The notes under the pieces were generated by a model. It saw only the letters and a list, made by a program, of their open reading frames with translations. It was not told where the DNA came from and made no database searches. This document shows, one piece after another, positions 24,236 through 36,041 of a stretch of DNA of 64,000 bases; positions within the stretch are counted from its first letter, which is position 1, and every line of letters begins with the position of its first letter. Both the position numbers and the translations under genes were made by a program. This DNA is from Adiantum capillus-veneris (Eukaryota > Streptophyta > Polypodiopsida > Polypodiales > Pteridaceae). Location of the stretch: contig CM043966.1 in assembly GCA_014529385.2 (NCBI GenBank), positions 144,876,711 through 144,940,710 of the forward strand. Direction: 5' to 3'.

Positions 24236-24819
24236 TCACAAAGACAGAGTCAAAGAAGTCTGAAAAGTCAAATAAGATGGTGGTAGTGAATTGAGTGTTT
24301 TGGAAACCAAGTCCTTCTCTGGAATCACTTCATCAATGCTAAGCAATTGCTCTTTAAGATCCTTGATTTTTGTAAGATGCTCGACAATATCGTCACCTTC
24401 GTCCATCTGTATTTTGTCAAGTTGTTTCTTCAAAAACTCTATTCTGGCAGCGTTTCTTCCTCCAAACATAGCTTGCAGAGTGTTCCAAGCATCCTCAGAA
24501 GTTCTGCAAGATCTGATATGTGGTGTGATTGTCCTCTTTATGGTTAAGGCAATCACAGCCATAGCCTGTGCATCTTTAGTATCCCATCTCTTTTGCTCTG
24601 GAGTGACTTGTGAGGGTCCTGCACCAACAGCTGCACCACGACCAGGCGTGGCAGGTGCAATGCTACCTGGACGAACTTCATCTCCAGATACATAATCCCA
24701 CAATCCTTCCCAACCAAAACATTTTTGGCCATAAAAGACCAAAGAGAATAGTTGGTACCATCCAATTTGTCTTCGGATGTAAACGCACCAAAAATCTCTT
24801 TCTCCATAGATTGAGCCAT
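24236..24819 (-). pseudogene. Copia-1 gag, N-terminal part of the polyprotein
   Basis: The most likely start is the ATG at 24819 (MAQSMEKEIFGAFTSEDKLD), followed by LDGTNYSLWSF, the copia gag signature. The frame then shifts near 24703: GKDCGIM in one frame, GLWDYVSGDEV in the next. A single missing T restores a family-like reading. Downstream are EQKRWDTKDAQAMAVIALTI and HIRSCRTSEDAWNTL, typical of the gag capsid region. The frame ends at TGA 24236-24238, but the following codons continue as family sequence (ANPDPLHFEELVALL), so the stop lies inside the polyprotein and could be a CGA-to-TGA change. Gag would form the cytoplasmic virus-like particle. Confidence 0.9.
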
Positions 24820-25204
24820 ACTGTAGATGCACACAAGAGCGCAAAAGAACCTCCAAGAGATTCACAAATCTCCTCTCCAATCCAAGCAAAACTCTACACA
24901 AAATCTCAGCACAAAGCTAAGACAAGCTGCTTCCCAAAAGAACTGTTTACCTGAAGAAAATCTATCAAAAAGCACACCCTCTTGATCTAAACGCCTCCGA
25001 AAAGTAACTTCTGCTATGCTGCTCAGAACAAAATTCTGAGGGCTCGAACGGCTTCGAAAGGGGGGTAAAACCGCAGGTCACCTGCTCAGAATACTCCCGG
25101 AACGTCGAGGATGCTCCCACGAACAAATTTTCTGAAAACTGCCTAAAAACTGCGATTGCGGGCGTGGACGCGAAAACGCAAGTAGAGGCTCTGGAAATCA
25201 CCTC

Positions 25205-25216
25205 GCTCTGATACCA
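25205..25216 (-). other. Copia-1 primer-binding site
   Basis: The reverse complement TGGTATCAGAGC is complementary to the 3' end of initiator Met-tRNA, the usual copia primer. Confidence 0.93.
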
Positions 25217-25218
25217 AT

Positions 25219-25498
25219 TGTTGAAGATGATGAAACAGGAAACAGAAGGAAGACAGCAACTCAGAGTAGGAAGAAGATGGAGAAGGAGAAGACACAGAGC
25301 TTGGGTACGAGATCTCTGTAGTCTGTCTCTCTGTATTGGAATAATAATAATATGTACAAACTCAGAGCAACAAAGCTTATATGAAACCCTAAGAGATAAG
25401 GTGTCCTTTCACACCGGATGTCCAGGGGGAAAAACCCAGTGGGAGAAAAGTGCCCCTGGTGAAGCGCGTATACACACTAACACTACTACATGTCTACA
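25219..25498 (-). repeat. Copia-1 5' LTR (280 bp)
   Basis: Same ends as the 3' LTR. It drives transcription leftwards, and the primer site is two bases inside it. Confidence 0.95.
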
Positions 25499-28400
25499 AT
25501 CTTTTTATTTGCAAAAGAATCATTTTTGAAGCTAAGTGTAAACACAAGCTACAAAAGTCAATTATTGAAAGCACACAAAAAGCATTAATGAAAACCTAAA
25601 GCTAGGGTCTTGCATACCCAAACTTGCCAAAGGGAAAAAACCCTAGGGAAAAAAAATGCCTTTGGTGATGCACATGATGCTTTTTGATAGAAAATTTATG
25701 CATACATATCAAAATGAGAGAGATAAAATGCTTCTAAATAAGAAAATTTTGCAATTTAAAGTCCTCTCATGCATGATTCAAAGGTTTGATTAATTTCTAG
25801 CCCAACTTGAAATATGGAAAAACAAGCTAAGAGCTGAAAATAATGCAATTTTTGAATGAAATGAAGTGGCTCTCGATACCCAAATTTTTACAATTAAAGC
25901 TTTTCAAAAAGTTGGCTAATAACTAGCTCACATGAAATTTTACATTTTTTAGTGCAATCTAAGAGCTAGAGATGACTGCAACTTGATGAAATGAAAATAA
26001 ATGGCTCTCGGTAGCCAAACTTTTTTACTTGAAAGCTCTCAAAAAATTGGGTAAACACTAGCTCAAGAGAACACATTTGCATTTTAGACCGAGCTATGAG
26101 CTAGCATTTATACACTTTTTTAATCCAAATAATTGGAATGGCTCTAACTAGCCAAGTTTTGCAATTTTTTGCAATGATGACCCATTCTTGGATCAATGAA
26201 ATCACACACCTGCCACAACCCTTCAAAATCAGCTCAAATCATTAGTGCATGAAAGCATTTATCAATGAATACAAGCACTAAAACTTTCATGTTCAACCAC
26301 AACCCAAAATTGTAATGCTCTTTCTTGGCTACCAAACAAGCTTCATTTTAGTGTTTTGTAATGATTTTTCATTCAATTCAAGCACTAAAATATAAAAGCA
26401 ATGCTAAGTTTAAGCACAAAGTTCCAAATATGCATCAACTCATCCTCCAACAATGTGACTCTCATGTCCGCATGCATATCACAAAGAAAAATTTTCCTTT
26501 TTCCAACGAGGTTTTCAATCAAGGTGGCCGGCACTAACCTAATGCATAAGCCAAAAATTGGCTGCAATGAGATTCATTTATGCATGGAAGTGCTCACAAT
26601 CATCACACCGTATCAATGCTCACACTTTCCAAGTCAAAGCAAAATCTGCAAAATCAAAGCACACAGAATAATGTCCATACTTTGCTCATTCATAGTAAAT
26701 GTAGCATACATAGCAAAATTAATCTCAATTGATGTTGCGTGGCTCTTGATAGCCAACATATAAAAGTGAATTCTCACTTCTCGTGATGACCTTTGCAACT
26801 TACACTGTCACTCCTCCATTCAAAATGCAATCATTACTCCATGAATTCATTTTTCATACACATTAAAAATTTTTCAATGCCATCAATACAAACAACTCAA
26901 ATAAACCATAATGTACACTAAAGGATACTCTTTAAATCACACATCATGGTTGAGTTGAGTTCATTCATAATGTGAGCTCGAGGGAAGAGAGAGTGTGGCG
27001 CGAGGGGCGATGGGTGTGATAGAATTCGTTTGTTTCGTAGAATGAAATGTTTGTGTGTAAAGACCTAGCTTTCTTGTGTTCGCACCTTTGACATGCATCC
27101 AATGTAGAGCGAGAGCAAGACTCAAGATTGAGACCCAGGAAAGGCATGCAAGTGACAGTGTACTTGCGAGATAGCAAGGCACGAACGTGTGAGTCTTGTG
27201 GTGTATTTGTGGGCGAGCAGCTACGGCCTCCATCTGCTGAGTTAGTGACTCAATAGTCATTACTTGTTGGGGCACATCCTACAATATCTGTCAGCCAAGA
27301 GACGCAATCCTAAACACGAAGTTCATAAACAACTTATTGCGCTCTGAATTAGAGTACACCCAATTTGACATAGATGGCGACCAAAGCATTGTCATCATGG
27401 CGTCCAGCATAATGCCATGGGTTGCATGATATGCCCAACAGGAGCACGATCGGGAAGCTGTGGGATGTTTTCAAGTCACTGCATCCCGGACAGAAGATGC
27501 TCCCCTAAGAACTGGTCGAGGTAGAGGTAGCAGATAGCAGCAGGAAATTGCAAGGCCGGTCTGAGGCCAAGAGGAAAGTGTGTGTATGGAGGGGTGTGTG
27601 TGTGTTTGGAAGGAGCCGAGTAAGGGTGGGATGGGTCAACAGGCTGTGTGTGTGCGCTGCAAGCCAGGCAGGCCCTTGTGTGTTTGCCCAGTCAAGAGCC
27701 AGTGGCCCTTGTGTGTGTGTTGAGAGACAGCGCAAAAAGCAAGCAGCTTGTGAGTCGGCCTCTACTGTTGATAGACCTTCATCAATTGAACATCTCGAGC
27801 TAATAGGGCTCCCCCATTGACCCTCTAAAGGTGCTATTAGGGGGCCCTTGAAAAAACTAATGATCTGTGCTTCATAGGCCTCCACAAAAGTGAAGGGCCC
27901 TTCACCTAAAATGTCTCACTGAAAATGTAGGGGGTCCTTCAACCACCCCCTACACTTGAGAAACGCTTTTATAACTTGGTATAGGGGGTCAACAAGTCAA
28001 AAAGAGAAAGAGTACTCCCAATTCTTTGGTGCAAACTACTGGAAACTTGTTGTTGAAGGGTTTATGGGCACACAAAGAGATTTTTATAGGGCCCTTTACA
28101 TTTAAAAGGGCCTTTTCTTAAAGTTTGATTTAGAGGGTTTATGGGGGAGCCCTCTAAGAAGTGCCCATTGCAAGCGATCGTTAGAGGTGAATCTTTAAAC
28201 TAACTAAAAATGGTTAGTTTTGTGTGCGCAGTAGGGAATCTGCAGAGGCCTCAGTGTCGTTTTTTTCTGCATTAATTGCTGCATCCACCATTGGGGGATG
28301 CATGTGCTCAATCATGTGCTTTCTGCAAGTGAAGTTCCTTAGAATCTCGACCAACTGAGAGTGCTGCATGTGCGTGGGCCAAGAGGTTGAGGGGGAAATG

Positions 28401-29378
28401 GGTTGTGTATGACATAATTTCACAGAAAATGGGCTGCGTGTGTGTGAAGTGGACCAAGCCAGGCAGGCCGAGGAGGGACCTGCGTTGTTTTTCGAGGCCG
28501 ATTTGCGAAGGCCTCGCGGTGCAGCCCGGAGCATGCGGTCTGCTGTGTGTGTCGTGTTGCGCCAAGCCAAGTGTGTGGGGTCGCAACTACAGGTGAGCAG
28601 AGCACCATGTGTGTGTGTGATATATACATATTTTTTTAACTCCCTTTATATGAGGAGTTTCCCACTCAAGCAAGTTCTTTCTTTTCAATTCGAAATTGAT
28701 GCAATTCTCACTTGATTGAGCTTTGCACACACACATGTAACCATGATTTTTCGTGCAGTAAAACAAAAACTTTCCTCCGGTCGTCTTAGCATACGATGTA
28801 TGGTGATTGCTCATGAATCATTCTCAATCGACACGAATTGAGTCATTCACTCCAATCCTAAAACACTTGATCATGCACACATCTCATTGCTTGAAGCAAC
28901 ATAATGAGAATTAAAGCCAATTCATCGTTAAAATTCTCATTACTTTGTGCACAATTAATCCACTTTCCCTCCGCATTATCCCCAATTGAGGATTACTCGA
29001 TCTTGCACTTTTAATTGGGAATTTTTTATGCATTGAAGTTGATTTCCAATCCATCAATTACATAATGCACATACTTCATACAGATGATCAAACTTTCTTG
29101 ACCCAATTCAAGTCCGATTAAATAGCATGCTCATCTCCAATTGCTCAAATCACTCAAATCCAATTGGACTTGGTTTAAATTTGCATAGCTACACGATACA
29201 ATTACGCACAAATGAATGCCATCATTGCCAAGTTCATCATATCAATACATTAAAAATTTTCACAATTGGAAATTAATTTAGCAATGTATCTCACATTTGA
29301 CCCAATTTATGATAGCCATATCAACTATTTGGCCGAATCAATCATCATAATTGGTAAAAAAATACCAATTTTTCATTC
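25499..29378. other. LARD-like interior, 5' part, non-coding
   Basis: AT-rich, repetitive in style (recurrent GGCTCT..TAGCCAA and CACACACA words), with several long frames between 26.4 and 28.8 kb that match no family and overlap each other. A GTGTG-rich block lies at 27580-27730. I find no gag or pol signature on either strand. Confidence 0.55.
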
Positions 29379-30332
29379 AAGCACCGGATTGCACATGCCA
29401 TTGAGTAGGCACACACAATCAATCTTTGCCCAATTTTTTGGCATTTAGGATTATCCAAGGATTAAATTAGCGTAGCATACACATCATTTACATGATTTCA
29501 TATTCATAAATAATTAATTCCATCAATTTTTATGTATGCACACATTCAAGATTAGGTGCACACACACTTGAAAAATTTGACAGTTTTTTTCCCTCTTTGG
29601 TGCATGCACACACACAATGATTTTTATGCACACACATGACTTTTTCTTGGTAATTAAGCATTATCTTGACACAAACATCATTCACTAGTCAAAATTGACC
29701 ATAAATTTCATCCCAAAACAATCAAATTAGGCATTCAAAGTATGTTAATTGAATTACACACCTAAATTTAGCACTAAATTAGCAATACATTGGAATCAAA
29801 TTAACCACTCAAAAATTGAATGCAGTAGATCAATGCACTTACAATTGATTGCATCCAAGCTAATCCTTGCTCCATGCGACAATTCCATCATGTACACACA
29901 TGTGTGTCTCTTCCAAATTAGCCAAAAAATTGACCATTTGTAGGCCAAAAATCATACATTTAAATCATCAAATTAGGCATGGATTAGCACAATTAACTCA
30001 ATAAAAGTGTTGATACCACCTCTTGCAAGGGGATATAACATACTTTACACTTCAAATGTTAGTGGTTAGGTTAGCAAGGTTAGTCAAAATTAGTAAAAAT
30101 TAGCATAGAAAGAAGCGAAATTAGTAAGGGTTAGCATGAAATTAGTGAAATTGGGGATTTGGGGTATTCATAACTCAACATTAGCATCAATTTCTTACAC
30201 AAAATCATCAAATCAAACTCAAAATTGAGTTACGCACACTCAAAAACCAACAAAATTAGTAGTGAAATTACTCTATTCTACACATCCTAAACTCACTTGC
30301 TTAGGTTATCGATCCCCGGCAACGGTGCCAAA
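29379..30332 (-). repeat. LARD-like 5' leader (inner copy)
   Basis: Lies between the primer site and the point where similarity to 17262-18237 ends. Non-coding, with frequent CACACACA and AAATTAG words. Confidence 0.8.
30311..30330 (-). other. Primer-binding site (Asp-tRNA type), inner copy
   Basis: The reverse complement TGGCACCGTTGCCGGGGATC differs by one base from the exact complement of the plant tRNA-Asp 3' end. It is two bases from the LTR. Confidence 0.9.
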
Positions 30333-31169
30333 TGTATAGATGGGTTGTAGCACGACCTAATCGCAACTGACAAAATTATAAAATCGTGGATCCAGCAACC
30401 TGGCTAGGGCATGGAAGCACGAGCCTAAGATGTATAGACATAGAGGATTCAAGGGATCCTTCTTCTCATCATAGAGAGAAGCCATGGAAAGGGGCTTCCT
30501 CTAATCAACAACACATTCCCACTCACTAATCACTTGCACACAATCATGCGGTTGAAATTAACCTCTCACATCAATCACTCTTATTCACAACTCTTAATCA
30601 CGACTACATAAGCATGCAATTAACATACCTACTCCGCATTAGTGTGTCCATTCCGGAACAACCACTCAATACGACTACGTATGCACACACACTAACCGCA
30701 CCTTGTAGAGAGAGATGAAGAGAAGTAAGGTGTAGCGCTTACACACCATGGCCAAGGGTGTAGATAGAATAGATTAACTCAAAAAAGGGATTAGATATCT
30801 ACCATCACACTAATACAATCTCACTCCACATAATCAAGCAAAGAAGACTAATAAGAAAGAAAGAGTAATTGATTATTAGAAATCAAGAGCTACATGGGCA
30901 TGGAAAGCCCATGAGCCTCATGACCATCCACTCTACAAAGAGGAGTCCTCACCCAAGAATGACTTCTCATTAAGCATAGGGCTCTTTTATAGCTTTAGGC
31001 CTCAAACCCTTCAATTATGGGATAAAGTTGAGCTCTCTAGCTTAGACTCATACAACTTTGGAACTCCTACATGAGCCCAAGCCCTATACAATGAAAGGGA
31101 AATGTTGTCCACTATGCCACATCCACAACTTGGTGCATAATTGGTGTAGCCTGTGTTAGCCGCTGCTAA
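30333..31169 (-). repeat. 5' LTR of the LARD-like element (837 bp)
   Basis: Starts with TG at 30333. The right end (GCTGCTAAC) has C where the partner LTR has the terminal A. The flank reads CCCAAAAGTGTGTCAA. Confidence 0.87.
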
Positions 31170-32929
31170 CCCCAAAAGTGTGTCAACTAATATCAAAGTG
31201 GACGAGATAAAAATTATGGCTTCAGGAACCACAACCATGAATGGAGAGGATAAACATGTATAATTGTAACATCACCTTGCATTATCAGAAACCATAGCCA
31301 TGGATGAATAAAATAAAGACGCATCACGTAACATCACCTTGCATCATGAAGAACCATGGCAATGGATGATAACAAATAGAGACCTGTAATAATCATTGAT
31401 AACAAAAGAAGTTGACATTCATAAGAAATCAACAACAAAATAACATCTACAAGCTCTCTCTGAGCACTTTTCTCAGGAGATATACTTGTAAATAATTTTG
31501 GTTTCGCATATTAATTGATGAATCATAACATGTTTTTCATGTTTGATTTCCTTCTAATAAAACCATCATAATTCCTCTGAAAACTTCACTTTCAAATTTG
31601 ATATATGTTAGACGTTGGACTTAAATGATCACCATGATTGGACATCATGATGATGACCACCAGCTTGCGACTCAGCCAATAAGAAATCCATGAGGGTCGC
31701 ATTAAAGAAGCCATAGTTCACGCTTTGCTACAAAAATCCATGAGGGTCGCATTAAAGCAGCCATGGTTGACGTTGTGATGAACAAGCTAGAATATAACAA
31801 TCTTTTTATGAAAAAACTTAGATGACAGCGGTATAATCAGCAAAACTATCCTTAGTGTAACTTTTTCAAGGCTCTATAAAGTGAAGGCCAATAGCAACAA
31901 ACTCTAGCGGCAAATATAGAGACGTATCGAAAAGCATGAGTGCCTAGCTATAATGAGGAGTCCAAAGGCGCTTAAAAAAAGATGATGTAAGCAAGCTGCT
32001 CGCGGCCCACTGGTTGATGGCGAGCTATTTTGGGCAGCCAAGGTGAACCAGATCGTGCAAGCTATATTATGCTAGAAAGCAAACCTACTTCATGGACCCT
32101 AGTCTTTCACACCACGTAGGAGTCTACACCCATGGCCTAGAAGTGTGCAGCCTTGGAACCGATGAGCCACCCAGTGCACTCTCTGAATAGGATAGTTTTG
32201 GCTTATCAATATGTCCTTTTGATTTTAGAGCCTAAAAACAACCTGGATATGATGGTCTCGTTGAGGTCGACCTCGAAAGGCAGGTCATCCAGCACTCTAC
32301 AGTGTATCCCAGAACATGTACCACAAATTAGTAGGTGATGCCTAGAAGTAGGATGAGCCTTTCTATAACCTCTGTGGATAGCTTGCAAACAATGAAACTC
32401 AACCTCGTCCTATACACTGCCAATCAAGCTTTTATTGGTTTTTATCAATATTGAGACGAGAGGCTTCTCGACAATAGCTTTGTCATAAACGGCCATGCCT
32501 AGCTGCGGCAAGACACGAAACACCACCTTCTTCCTCCTTTCTTTCTTTGCCTCTCCTATAAACGTGTGCTAGCCAATCATCAACCTAACCTGCGATCCTG
32601 AGCCCTCTAATGTAAACGACATGTCATCCCTCTAAAGAGAACGCAGGTAGCCATCACAAGCATGCACATGCATTCACACACATGCTTTCTAGCCCTAGCT
32701 TCACTGCAGATCTTGACTATTGGTTCTATATATATAGCTCCTGCGTTCTCTTCTTTTGTGAAGACCAAACCAGCAAACACAAAAAATTCATAACAAAACG
32801 TGATAGAAAGCTACGTGCTCAATAAAATAAGAAAATTAAAGGCTCAACTACTTGTATGAGTTGTAAGAACATATCTCTTTTCACTCTTCCTCTCTAAGGC
32901 GATGAGATGAGCGCTTCTCGTTTCACGAT
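31170..32929 (-). other. Probable interior of a small minus-strand LTR element
   Basis: Lies inside the primer site at 32930. No coding motif was seen. A short duplication, AATCCATGAGGGTCGCATTAAAG, occurs at about 31684 and 31735. Another weak duplication, AACATCACCTTGCAT, occurs around 31268 and 31337. Confidence 0.45.
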
Positions 32930-32941
32930 GCTCTGATGCCA
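32930..32941 (-). other. Primer-binding site, variant initiator Met-tRNA type
   Basis: The reverse complement TGGCATCAGAGC differs by one base from TGGTATCAGAGC and directly abuts the LTR start. Confidence 0.7.
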
Positions 32942-32981
32942 TGTTGACTAGGGAGGAAGATTGAGATGAGAGAACATGAGA

Positions 32982-33023
<42 letters not shown>

Positions 33024-33130
33024 GACTCAAGACCTGAGAACCCCAAAAGTGTGTCAATTGATCACATATGATGAATTTATATAGAGGGGACAAGGGTGAA
33101 ATATATAGAAATACTATATATAGCTCAACA
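32942..33130 (-). mobile_element. 5' LTR (189 bp) of a small minus-strand element
   Basis: Bounded TGTTGA...CTCAACA, with an internal (GA)n run at about 32982-33023 and TATA-like TATATATAG words. Its right end abuts TGGAT, which is the CACTA-B sequence at the matching place in the left copy (about 9740), so TGGAT may be its target duplication. The other LTR was not found. Confidence 0.65.
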
Positions 33131-33901
33131 TGGATCAATTTCATCTGAGAGATAGGACAAGACAACATCCATGCAACACGCTTAAATGCTATTGAAGCAG
33201 TTTGCATGGTAGAGAAGTACTCTCCAACAAACATTCTTACCATCCAAATGCATGTACTTGTGCATGTGGTCGATAAAGTTGCAGATGTTGGGGTAGTCCA
33301 TAACAAGTGGATGTTCTTTTTGGAGAGATTTATGAAGACTTTAAAGGGGTTTGATCATCAAATGGCTCACCCCGAGGGTAGCATGGCCGAAGGATGGCTT
33401 GTACAAGAGTCTCTTGTCCTCAACAGTGAACTTTTGGGCTCAATTGATCCAGGCATGCCCCGAATGTGGACTTCTGAGATCAACATCAAGGTGATATGGG
33501 ACGTGATGCACACACAAGGCATCATTAGGAAGATGGACATCACAATGCGAGAAAAGGTTATGAGATTTTGCCTCCTCAACTATGACATCATGCAAAAGTG
33601 GCTAGAGAGGTACAAAGGGAAAAAGCAACAACGCTTAACAGATTGTCTGCAATTAAAAACCTTCCTTTTCCATACCATCTTCAATCACACCATCGGTCAG
33701 TGGCAAGAGATACATACAATGCTGGCAGTCCAAATCCGGCATGGTGGACGCAGAGGAGTGGGCACGGATTGCATGAGAGATACAAGACAATCCTGACAGA
33801 TTTTAGCAACAGAGAGATGCATCCAGAGTCTGTTGGTGGAGCGTCACATCTTGGGAGTGGAGGCTACCACATGCTTTGACATGAGTTTGTAAGTATGATA
33901 C
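33131..33901 (+). pseudogene. CACTA-B transposase, DUF4218 region and C-terminus (right copy 1)
   Basis: An open frame from 33206 reads MVEKYSPTNILTIQMHVLVH, WMFFLERFMKTLKGF and HPEGSMAEGW, an unusually clear DUF4218 match with its terminal PEGS.AE motif. It then continues to KWLERYKGKKQQ and the C-terminus near 33880. It is interrupted at 33901 by G1 and resumes at 40291. Upstream core sequence is at 16203-17261, but about 400 bp seen in the left copy (about 9745-10150) is missing between them. Confidence 0.83.
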
Positions 33902-34082
33902 TGATGGCCGGCTTTCGAAACCTTGACCGTGAGAACCACACCCTAAGGAGGGGAAGGTTTTTTACCAAAAGAAGAAAAAAAAAATAAAAAAATCCCTTTA
34001 CCATTCACCATCCCCCCCCCAAGGGTAACCACCAATGGGGCGCCGCCAGTTTGGCCACACCCCTCCATTATCACCAAAAGAC

Positions 34083-34180
<98 letters not shown>

Positions 34181-34782
34181 ACTACGCAGCCCCGCTAATA
34201 TTCTCTCTCTCCTACTCTGCCACTGCTCATCCGCCGCCGCCCGTAGGTGCATTGGTGCTCTGTCACACTCCAGCCCGAACGGGCCGCCACAGATATTATT
34301 CTCTCTCTCTCTCTTCCAAATATTATCCCTCCCTCTCTCTACTTGTCCACACTCCAACCACAACGGGCCACTATAGCCCCCCCCCCCTCTCGTCCACACT
34401 CCCTTCGGCCTTAAGCACCCCCCCCCCCCCCCCCCCCCCCCCCCTTGTTTTCTTCTTCCTCCCCCCTACCCTGGCGGACCGTTGGCCTAACCCCCCCCCC
34501 CCCCCAATCTTCACCTACCTCTCTTATCTCTCTCCCTTCTCTCTCTCTCCCCCAGCTCTATCCTCTCACCCTCCCTCTCTCACTCTTCTTCCCTTGGTGG
34601 AACCCGCCTTAGGGGGAGATTATGTATATATATATAAATATATTCTCTCACCCCCCCCCCCCCCTCCCATTGACTACGCTCACCCCCCCCCCCCCCCCGT
34701 TCTCTGCCTGATGGCCCACGGCTCACCTCCGCCCTCGCGTAGTCCGACCCACTCACAACGCGCACTGATTGGAGCCACTATT

Positions 34783-34814
<32 letters not shown>

Positions 34815-35066
34815 TTATCCTCTCACCCCCCCTCCCTATCTCCCTCGCGCTTCGCGTTCGCGCGCACAGGCGGCCCCCCCATGTCTGCTCCCATTGCGCT
34901 CACGCAACCGCTCCACACCCCTTGCTGTTATCCACACACACACACACCCTCATCCTCTCCCTCCCTCACCACCTCACAAACCTCCCTCTCTCCTCTCCTC
35001 GCACTCTGCACACAATGCCCCAGCAGGCGGCTCTCATCTCTCTCTCTCTCTCTCTCCTCTCTTCTC

Positions 35067-35098
<32 letters not shown>

Positions 35099-35100
35099 CC

Positions 35101-35151
<51 letters not shown>

Positions 35152-35758
35152 CTCTCTCTCTCCACACACACACACACCCACTCTCTCACCCCATCTCGCT
35201 CCCCATCCTCATTGCGTCCCTGCAGTGCAGTAAAAAACCACCCGAAAAAACAAAAAAAAATATAATAATATATATATATATTATATACATAATAAAGATT
35301 TCCACTCCCCCGTTCCCACTCACGCTTGCGCATACACATATGCACAAACAAATATGACGACAACAGAAAAGAAGAAGGAACCCAAACCACGTGCCGCCAA
35401 CAACAAAAAGAAGAAATGCGTCGAAGGCATGCCCCGGTAGAGCCCAAAAAGATGTACGCGCTACACTGACGCTCCAACAACACACCATTTGTCGGCATCA
35501 CGCAACCACGACACCATTTGCAGTAATTCGTAGGTTATCATCATCATGTTTTCAGTTTTCACCCAAGCCTTGTAAATTCCCAATTTGTAACTTCCCTCTC
35601 TCTAGGTGATGGTTACAAAGGCCCACCTAGAGGTTTTCATTTTTAATAACTCTTAAAACAAAGCAAGGGTCAACCACACCGGGCCCACCGCTTGCTTTGT
35701 CTCCCCGATTACCTTACCCGAATCAAACCGGATTACCCTAATCCAAGAAACCAACACC

Positions 35759-35766
35759 TATAAAAG
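35759..35766 (+). promoter_or_regulatory. Candidate TATA box of G1 LTR1
   Basis: TATAAAAG within ACACCTATAAAAGAGCA, repeated at the equivalent place in LTR2. It is the only good TATA box in the LTR and lies about 600 bp before its end. Confidence 0.6.
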
Positions 35767-35784
35767 AGCACTGAGAGGTCACTA

Positions 35785-35818
<34 letters not shown>
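35785..35818 (+). repeat. Poly-G tract (34 nt) downstream of the TATA box
   Basis: An uninterrupted run of G starting 26 nt after the first base of the TATA box, about where transcription would be expected to start. The LTR2 copy has 27 G. Confidence 0.95.
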
Positions 35819-35820
<2 letters not shown>

Positions 35821-35967
35821 TTTCAGGAGAGGTCAGCACTTGGTAGAGTTTAGTGGAAAGAATTGACACTATTGGCATCACGGGGAGGGGGCTTGTGTGA
35901 TGGTTTTGCCTTGGGAATTGCACCATGTGAAGGGAGCCACTTCCACCTCTCGACTCCAATGGTCGAT

Positions 35968-36041
<74 letters not shown>

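Larger units (their letters stand above)
20314..25498 (-). mobile_element. Copia-1: full-length, very young Ty1/copia retrotransposon
   Basis: The LTRs at 20314-20591 and 25219-25498 differ only by a 2-bp TG indel. A perfect 5-bp target duplication ATCTT lies at 20309-20313 and 25499-25503. The primer site (TGGTATCAGAGC, minus strand) is at 25205-25216 and the polypurine tract (AGGGGGGATT) at 20592-20601. The interior encodes gag, zinc knuckle, protease, integrase, reverse transcriptase and RNase H in the copia order. Two lesions, a frameshift near 24703 and a TGA at 24236-24238, interrupt what is otherwise a single polyprotein. Confidence 0.97.
18238..31169 (-). mobile_element. LTR retrotransposon with ~840-bp LTRs and no recognisable coding interior (LARD-like)
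   Basis: The 5' LTR (minus strand) is 30333-31169 with an Asp-tRNA primer site at 30311-30330. The 3' LTR is 18238-19079, preceded on the minus strand by a purine tract (AGGAAGAGGGGAA). The interior without the nested Copia-1 is about 6.1 kb. It contains no gag, protease, reverse transcriptase or integrase that I can recognise, so it resembles non-autonomous large retrotransposon derivatives. A second copy of the leader lies outside the 3' LTR at 17262-18237, giving an LTR-interior-LTR-leader tandem arrangement. No target duplication could be identified. Confidence 0.78.

Noticed and set aside
27505-28715. Several overlapping frames of 60-126 codons
   Set aside because: They fall in the non-coding LARD-like interior, occur on both strands and match no known domain.
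34051-35265. 404-codon Ser/Leu/Pro-rich frame in G1 LTR1 (and similar frames in LTR2)
   Set aside because: It lies wholly in an LTR and is generated by poly-C and CT tracts. The frame is not conserved between the LTRs.
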